Made by a program: the position numbers and the translations under genes. From the NCBI RefSeq assembly GCF_021277265.1, contig NZ_JAJSOH010000023.1:1-64000 (forward strand): a DNA stretch of 64,000 nucleotides. The letters are read 5' to 3'. The stretch's first letter is position 1; the number at the start of each line of letters is the position of its first letter. This document shows, piece after piece, positions 59,764 through 64,000 of this stretch. The notes beneath the pieces were generated by a model. That model did not search any database. It saw only the letters and a program-made list of their open reading frames with translations, and was not told where the DNA came from. This stretch comes from Kineosporia rhizophila. GTDB lineage: Bacteria; Actinomycetota; Actinomycetes; Actinomycetales; Kineosporiaceae.

Positions 59764-62070
59764 TCAGATAGAGCGCTTGGACCGGTGGTGACGGGGCACG
59801 CCGGTGGGCACGTGGGGCATCACCGACTGGGGCGGGATGAGCAGTTCACGCTCGTCCTCCAGCAGGTCCAGCTCCGGCGGTGTGTGCAGGTCGACCAGCA
59901 GCGGGGGGATCTCCTCGAACCCCTCCCGGCTGTCGTCCTGGGCCGCCGGTGCGGGTTCGGGTGCCGGCTCGAGAGTCGGCTCGGGTGCTGGTTCGGGTGC
60001 GAACCAGGAGGTCTGACTCCAGGCGGCCGGGTTCTCGACGGGCAGCGGGATGCCCTTGGGGGCGGTGTCCGGCGCCCGGTAGCCGGTCTCGGGCGGAAGT
60101 GGTTGCAGGCGAAGCTCTTCCGGAACCTCGCGGGCCGATCTGACTGCGGTGTCGTGGTGCACCTCCAGGCGGTCCGGCTTGCGCTGGGGGATCACCTGCG
60201 GCGCCGGACCTTCCGGCTCGGCCGTGCGCAGCACCTCCAGACCCTCGGCCCGGGAGACGACCGCCAGCCCGTCGGTGCCCGGAGTGGTCACCACCGGCAG
60301 TGGGCCGGTGGAGGACAGGCCGCCGAAGACCGAGATGCCCCCGGTCGAAGAGGCTTGCGGAGCGCGGCTTCCGGCGCTGGGGGAGTCGGCGATCGGAGCC
60401 CAGCCGTCAGAAGGGCTGGGGGCCCAGCCCATGTCCGGCGCCCACTGCTCCGAGGTGTTCACGAAACCGTTGGGCCCACCGGGGCGACCGGCCGGCACCC
60501 CGGTGCCCCCGGGCGTCCTCTGGTTCTCGGGACCCGACCCCGAACCACCCGGCTCGTCGGGACTTTCGGGCGAAACCGGCTCGAGCGGCAGGGAGGTTGC
60601 GCCGGCATCGGGCAGGACGATCCGCTCCGGAGCCGCGGCCACCTCGTCCTTGCCGCCACGCCGGGCCCGCCGGGAGGTGGTCTCGGGCTGCTGACCCGGA
60701 GCCGAAGCCGCGGGCGCCGACCCGTAACCGTAGCCCTGGTAACCGTTGCGGCCCTTCTTGCGCGGGGCGAAGTTCAGCACGGTACCGAGCATCCGGGCGC
60801 TCACCGCCTCGAGCGCCTTGAGCGCCCGCTCGGCCTCCTCGCGCCGACTGCGACCGTGCCGGATCACCAGGATCGCCCCGTCGGCGGCGGTGGCGATCAG
60901 TGCCGCATCGGTGACCGGCAGCAGCGGCGGGGCGTCGATGACCACCACGTCGTAGTGCTGGGCCAGCGTGTCCAGCAGGTGCCGCATCTGTTGCGAGCCC
61001 AGCAGTTCCGAGGGGTTGGGCGGGGTCGGCCCGGAGGGCAGGACGGCCAGCAGGTCGCGCTCGTAACCGACCACCACCTCACGCAGGTCGTGCTGACCGG
61101 CGAGCACGTTGGTCAGCCCGGCCGCGTTGCTGATGCCCAGGTACTTGCCCACGGCGGGCTTGCGCAGGTCACCCTCGATCAGGATCACCCGGGCGCCGCT
61201 CTGGGCCAGGGTCAGGGCGATGTTGCAGGCCGTGGTGGTCTTGCCCTCGTCGGGCAGGGCGGAGGTCACCGCGATCACCCGCGGCGGCCGGTCCACGTCG
61301 GCGAACTGCAGGTTGGTGCGCAGGGTGCGGAACGCCTCGGCCCGGCCGCCGAACGCGTCGGCGGTGACCAGGGGCTGCTTGGGCGCCGAGGCGTCGAACG
61401 GCACCACGCCCAGCGGCACCGAACCGGTCAGCTGCTCCACGTCGGAACTGCCGCGCAGGGTGGTGTTGAGCTGGTCGCGCAGCACCGCCGCGCCGACGCC
61501 GAGACCGAGACCGAGCAGCAGCCCGAGCGCGATGTTCAGCGGGACCCGGGGGGAGACCGGGGTCTGCGGCTCGACCGGCGGCCGGGTCACGGTGAGCTTG
61601 ACCGAGGACGGTCTGCTCCCGCCGTTGGACTCCAGGTCGCCGACCACCTTCTGCAGGTGCTGGGTGGCCGAGCCGGCGATCGCCGCGGCCCGGGCCGGGT
61701 CCGCGTCGGTGACCGTGAGGTCGATCAGCACGGTGTCCAGCTGCGGGCTGGCCTCGATCTGGCCGGCCAGCACGGCCGCCGTGTACGGCAGCCGCAGGTC
61801 CCGCACCACCGGCTCGGTGACCGCGCTGCTGGTCGCCATGCTGGCGTAGGACTTGACCCGCTGCTGGCTGAACGTGCTGCTCTCGGACAGCTCGTTGAGC
61901 GTGTCGCCGCCGCCCGGGCCCTGCACCGAGACGAAGACCTGGGTCTGGGCCTGGTACATCGGCGTCTGCCGGCTGGTGTAGGCCGTGGCGGCGGCCACGC
62001 CGAGGACCGCCAGGGCCAGGACGATCAGCCAGTGCTGTCGCAGGACTTTCAGGTACTGGGTCAGGGTCAT
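59764..62070 (-). CDS. Polysaccharide co-polymerase/BY-kinase fusion with long C-terminal tail
   Basis: A 768-aa membrane protein. Residues 1-200: Wzz-like chain-length domain between two helices (LKVLRQHWLIVLALAVLGVA and VPLNIALGLLLGLGLGVGAA). Cytoplasmic kinase: Walker A SALPDEGKTTTA near 270, A' VILIEGDLRKPA, Walker B YDVVVIDAPPLLPVTDA. The tyrosine cluster that is normally the end of the protein is RNGYQGYGYGS at ~440. It is followed here by ~320 disordered residues rich in Pro, Ser, Gly and Glu, including a APEPAPEPTLEPAPEP stretch. Controls export of a surface polysaccharide; start ATG 62070. Confidence 0.9.
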   Translation of the reverse strand: MTLTQYLKVLRQHWLIVLALAVLGVAAATAYTSRQTPMYQAQTQVFVSVQGPGGGDTLNELSESSTFSQQRVKSYASMATSSAVTEPVVRDLRLPYTAAVLAGQIEASPQLDTVLIDLTVTDADPARAAAIAGSATQHLQKVVGDLESNGGSRPSSVKLTVTRPPVEPQTPVSPRVPLNIALGLLLGLGLGVGAAVLRDQLNTTLRGSSDVEQLTGSVPLGVVPFDASAPKQPLVTADAFGGRAEAFRTLRTNLQFADVDRPPRVIAVTSALPDEGKTTTACNIALTLAQSGARVILIEGDLRKPAVGKYLGISNAAGLTNVLAGQHDLREVVVGYERDLLAVLPSGPTPPNPSELLGSQQMRHLLDTLAQHYDVVVIDAPPLLPVTDAALIATAADGAILVIRHGRSRREEAERALKALEAVSARMLGTVLNFAPRKKGRNGYQGYGYGSAPAASAPGQQPETTSRRARRGGKDEVAAAPERIVLPDAGATSLPLEPVSPESPDEPGGSGSGPENQRTPGGTGVPAGRPGGPNGFVNTSEQWAPDMGWAPSPSDGWAPIADSPSAGSRAPQASSTGGISVFGGLSSTGPLPVVTTPGTDGLAVVSRAEGLEVLRTAEPEGPAPQVIPQRKPDRLEVHHDTAVRSAREVPEELRLQPLPPETGYRAPDTAPKGIPLPVENPAAWSQTSWFAPEPAPEPTLEPAPEPAPAAQDDSREGFEEIPPLLVDLHTPPELDLLEDERELLIPPQSVMPHVPTGVPRHHRSKRSI

Positions 62071-62236
62071 GTCTGGGTCACCGAATGCGCCGCCTTGTCA
62101 TTGCACTCCTTCACCGGCCTGAGCGCCCTACCGTACCCATATTTGGCTACAGAGTGGTGTTGAACGATTGCTCTGGGTCACGTGATTCGGGTGCAGTCAA
62201 GCAGGTCCCGCTGGATCCGCCCAGTCGGCCGGACGG

Positions 62237-62473
62237 CTACCGAACAGTCAGGGGAACGTCGCGGCCGGTCTGGGCCACTTCGTCGCACCAGCTGAGCACG
62301 TCGGCCACGACCTCCTCGTCGAGTCGGCGGCGCCCGGCCTCGACCTCGGCCAGGACATGGCTGCGCAGCGCCCTGGCGTCGCGCCGGCGACGGGCGGCCC
62401 GGCTCAGCCGGCCGGTGGCGATGTAGCCGCCGGCGAGCACGGCGACGAACCCGGACAGGATCAGCTCCTCCAT
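62237..62473 (-). CDS. Small hypothetical membrane protein
   Basis: A 78-aa protein: one N-terminal helix (EELILSGFVAVLAGGYIATG), a very basic stretch (RLSRAARRRRDARALRSH) and a charged helical tail with LDEEVVADVLSWCDEVA. ATG 62473 is chosen; GTG 62500 would add nine residues and neither has a clear ribosome site. Upstream of the BY-kinase gene on the same strand, 166 bases away. Function unknown. Confidence 0.55.
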   Translation of the reverse strand: MEELILSGFVAVLAGGYIATGRLSRAARRRRDARALRSHVLAEVEAGRRRLDEEVVADVLSWCDEVAQTGRDVPLTVR

Positions 62474-62576
62474 GACCACAGAGCGTACTCGGTTGGTCAC
62501 AACATGTCCGGTGGTTGGCCTAATGCCCGCCTGAGGGCCGTTCTGGTCGGTCAGGAGCGTTCTGCGCCGGGCGGTT

Positions 62577-62960
62577 TCAGCCCTTGAGGTCGCGATCCGG
62601 GCGGCGCAGCTCGTTCTTGCGGCGGAACTCCTGCTGGGCGGTGTCGCGCAGGGCGATGCCGGCCGCCTTGCGGATCGGCATGTTCGTGCGGCGGGCCCGG
62701 ATCAGGTGGTAGACGTACCAGGCGGCGAGCGTGACCACCCCGGCGTCGTCGAGGATGCCGAACGGCCCGACCACGGCCTCCGGCACCGCGTCGACCGGGC
62801 TGATCAGGTAGGCGAACGAGGCCGCCATGGTGGCGATGCCATGCAGCGGCACCCGGTAGCGGTAGATCACGAAGAGCCCGACGGCCAGCAGCGTCACCGC
62901 GACCAGCAGCAGGACCGCGACGAACCCGACCACGACCATCAGTGTGGTGTTGTCACCCAT
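62577..62960 (-). CDS. DUF1232 family membrane protein
   Basis: A 127-aa protein with an N-terminal membrane helix (residues 7-33, LMVVVGFVAVLLLVAVTLLA) and the DUF1232 core (HGIATMAASFAYLISPVDAVPEA then VGPFGILDDAGVVTLA). Proteins of this family (YkvA type) are widespread small membrane proteins of unknown activity. The C-terminus is basic. ATG 62960 follows gggaagga-like purines. Leftward, about 100 bases before the next small gene. Confidence 0.85.
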   Translation of the reverse strand: MGDNTTLMVVVGFVAVLLLVAVTLLAVGLFVIYRYRVPLHGIATMAASFAYLISPVDAVPEAVVGPFGILDDAGVVTLAAWYVYHLIRARRTNMPIRKAAGIALRDTAQQEFRRKNELRRPDRDLKG

Positions 62961-63087
62961 CCCCAGTCCTTCCCTCGGTGGCTCCCATTGTTCGCCAGAT
63001 CGGGTGAACCACCAATCCGGTGATCCCGTCACAGACGCGACAGGTCGTGACGAGCGGGGCGTCCGGGACGGCGATACCGTGCCGGAT

Positions 63088-63996
63088 GTGAATCTTGTTC
63101 GGTCCGGTGTCGCGGCCCTGTCGGCCCTCGTCCTGTCTCTCGGCCTGAGCGCCTGCAACGTCGACCTGGGCAGTGCCGAGGCGACCGACGCCGGTTCCGG
63201 CGCGTCGGTCAAGGACCAGAACGACGGCCCGCTGGCCACGAAGGTGCTGGGCACCCTGTCGGTGAAGGGCCGGGCGGCGGAGACCGGGTACGACCGCGAC
63301 GAGTTCGGCAGTGCCTGGAAGGACGTCGACCGCAACGGCTGCGACCAGCGCAACGACGTGCTGAAGCGGGACCTCACCGGGGAGAAGTTCCGCGACGGCA
63401 CCAAGAAGTGCGTGGTGGTCAGCGGCACCCTGCAGGACCGGTACACCGGCAAGAGCATCGAGTTCCGCAAGGCGGAGGCCTCCGAGATCCAGATCGACCA
63501 CGTGGTCGCGCTGCAGAACTCCTGGGTCACCGGCGCCTTCGCCTGGAGCGAGGCCAAGCGCACCGAGTTCGCCAACGACCCGCTGAACCTGCTGGCCGCC
63601 GACGGGCCGACCAACTCGGCCAAGGGGGCCGGCGACGCGGCCACCTGGCTGCCGCCGAGCAAGGCGTTCCGCTGCGACTACGTGGCCCGGCAGGTCGCGG
63701 TGAAGTCCAAGTACGGCAACTGGGTCACCAAGGCCGAGAAGGCGGCGATCAGCGGCGTCCTGAAGAGCTGCCCCGAGCAGCGGGTGCCCACCTCCGGCGC
63801 GGTGGCCGCCCCGGAGAAGGGGGAGAAGGGGGCCGACGACAAGAAGCCGGCTCCGAAGGGCAACAATGGTGAGGCGGAGACCCCGGGCGCGTTCTGCTCC
63901 CCCGAGGGGGCGAAGGCCGAGGACTCCGACGGCGACAAGCTGACCTGCAGTGTGAAGGACGGCGACGACCGGGCCCGGTGGCGCTCGGCCGCCTGA
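63088..63996 (+). CDS. Exported HNH-type nuclease lipoprotein (DUF1524-like)
   Basis: A 302-aa protein with a signal peptide ending in lipobox LGLSACN (Cys near 21), a mid-region TGYDRDEFGSAWKDVD typical of secreted actinobacterial nucleases, and an HNH/DUF1524 nuclease core: catalytic IQIDHVVALQNSWVTGA and NDPLNLLAADGPTNSAKG, followed by WLPPSKAFRCDYVARQV. A Lys/Glu-rich linker leads to a short C-terminal Cys-containing module (AFCSPEGAKAEDSDGDKLTC). GTG 63088 or GTG 63079 starts the gene. Possible roles: nutrient DNA/RNA degradation or competition. Confidence 0.87.
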   Translation: MNLVRSGVAALSALVLSLGLSACNVDLGSAEATDAGSGASVKDQNDGPLATKVLGTLSVKGRAAETGYDRDEFGSAWKDVDRNGCDQRNDVLKRDLTGEKFRDGTKKCVVVSGTLQDRYTGKSIEFRKAEASEIQIDHVVALQNSWVTGAFAWSEAKRTEFANDPLNLLAADGPTNSAKGAGDAATWLPPSKAFRCDYVARQVAVKSKYGNWVTKAEKAAISGVLKSCPEQRVPTSGAVAAPEKGEKGADDKKPAPKGNNGEAETPGAFCSPEGAKAEDSDGDKLTCSVKDGDDRARWRSAA

Positions 63997-64000
63997 CCGT

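Noticed and set aside
1..64000. Insertion sequences, prophage, tRNA and rRNA genes
   Set aside because: No transposase, integrase, phage structural gene, tRNA cloverleaf or rRNA sequence was recognised anywhere in the window.

Overview
The window is chromosomal DNA of a high-GC Gram-positive bacterium (Actinomycetota). Supporting markers seen here are the gene order rho-rpmE-prfA-prmC-sua5-wecA-atpIBEFHAGDC-DUF2550, a PduO-type adenosyltransferase next to murA, the actinobacterial mismatch endonuclease NucS, a MurA with Asp in place of the usual active-site Cys, SigE-family and ECF42-type sigma factors, and heavy use of GTG/TTG starts. The genus cannot be fixed from sequence alone; a non-mycobacterial actinomycete is my inference. 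No rRNA, tRNA, CRISPR array, insertion sequence or prophage was seen. The first ~57 bases are almost pure C/G runs and look like an unreliable assembly edge.

Region 1 (1-14829) is the housekeeping block: the 3' part of rho, ribosomal protein L31, release factor 1 and its methylase, threonylcarbamoyl-AMP synthase, a WecA-type lipid carrier transferase, then the complete F1Fo ATP synthase operon and its usual DUF2550 companion. Strong hairpins lie between atpH and atpA and between atpD and atpC. Subunit epsilon is short (91 aa) while alpha carries a C-terminal extension.

Region 2 (15160-25450) has a divergent pair: a sensor kinase/LuxR regulator/DUF4097 operon reading left and an MMPL transporter reading right, with nested palindromes between them. 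Then come cobalamin adenosyltransferase, murA, a small membrane protein, a STAS protein without its phosphorylatable Ser, and a CPA1 antiporter with a C-terminal UBP-type zinc finger.

Region 3 (25518-39503) holds a Tat-exported DUF1501/DUF1800 pair, a D-amino-acid oxidase/DGPF/ECF42 sigma cluster, a MazF-type toxin-antitoxin pair with a probable leaderless promoter, nucS-pyrD, a PadR regulator with two HAAS-domain membrane proteins, a secreted subtilase and a SigE-family sigma factor.

Region 4 (39495-47115) contains DUF952 and AI-2E-type membrane genes, a long coiled-coil DivIVA-like protein, methylmalonyl-CoA epimerase, an Nei/Fpg glycosylase that appears to start at CTG, an acetyl-CoA acetyltransferase and a thiamine-binding-fold protein.

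Region 5 (47128-63996) begins with the least explained cassette: an 1113-aa, largely disordered membrane protein, an overlapping lipoprotein gene and a thioredoxin-TPR protein. It continues with a UDP-sugar dehydrogenase homologue lacking the catalytic Cys, an M13 peptidase, glgB, a low-molecular-weight tyrosine phosphatase converging on a BY-kinase with a ~320-aa disordered tail (a likely kinase/phosphatase pair for polysaccharide export), and a secreted HNH-type lipoprotein nuclease. Perfect hairpins mark the ends of many convergent units.
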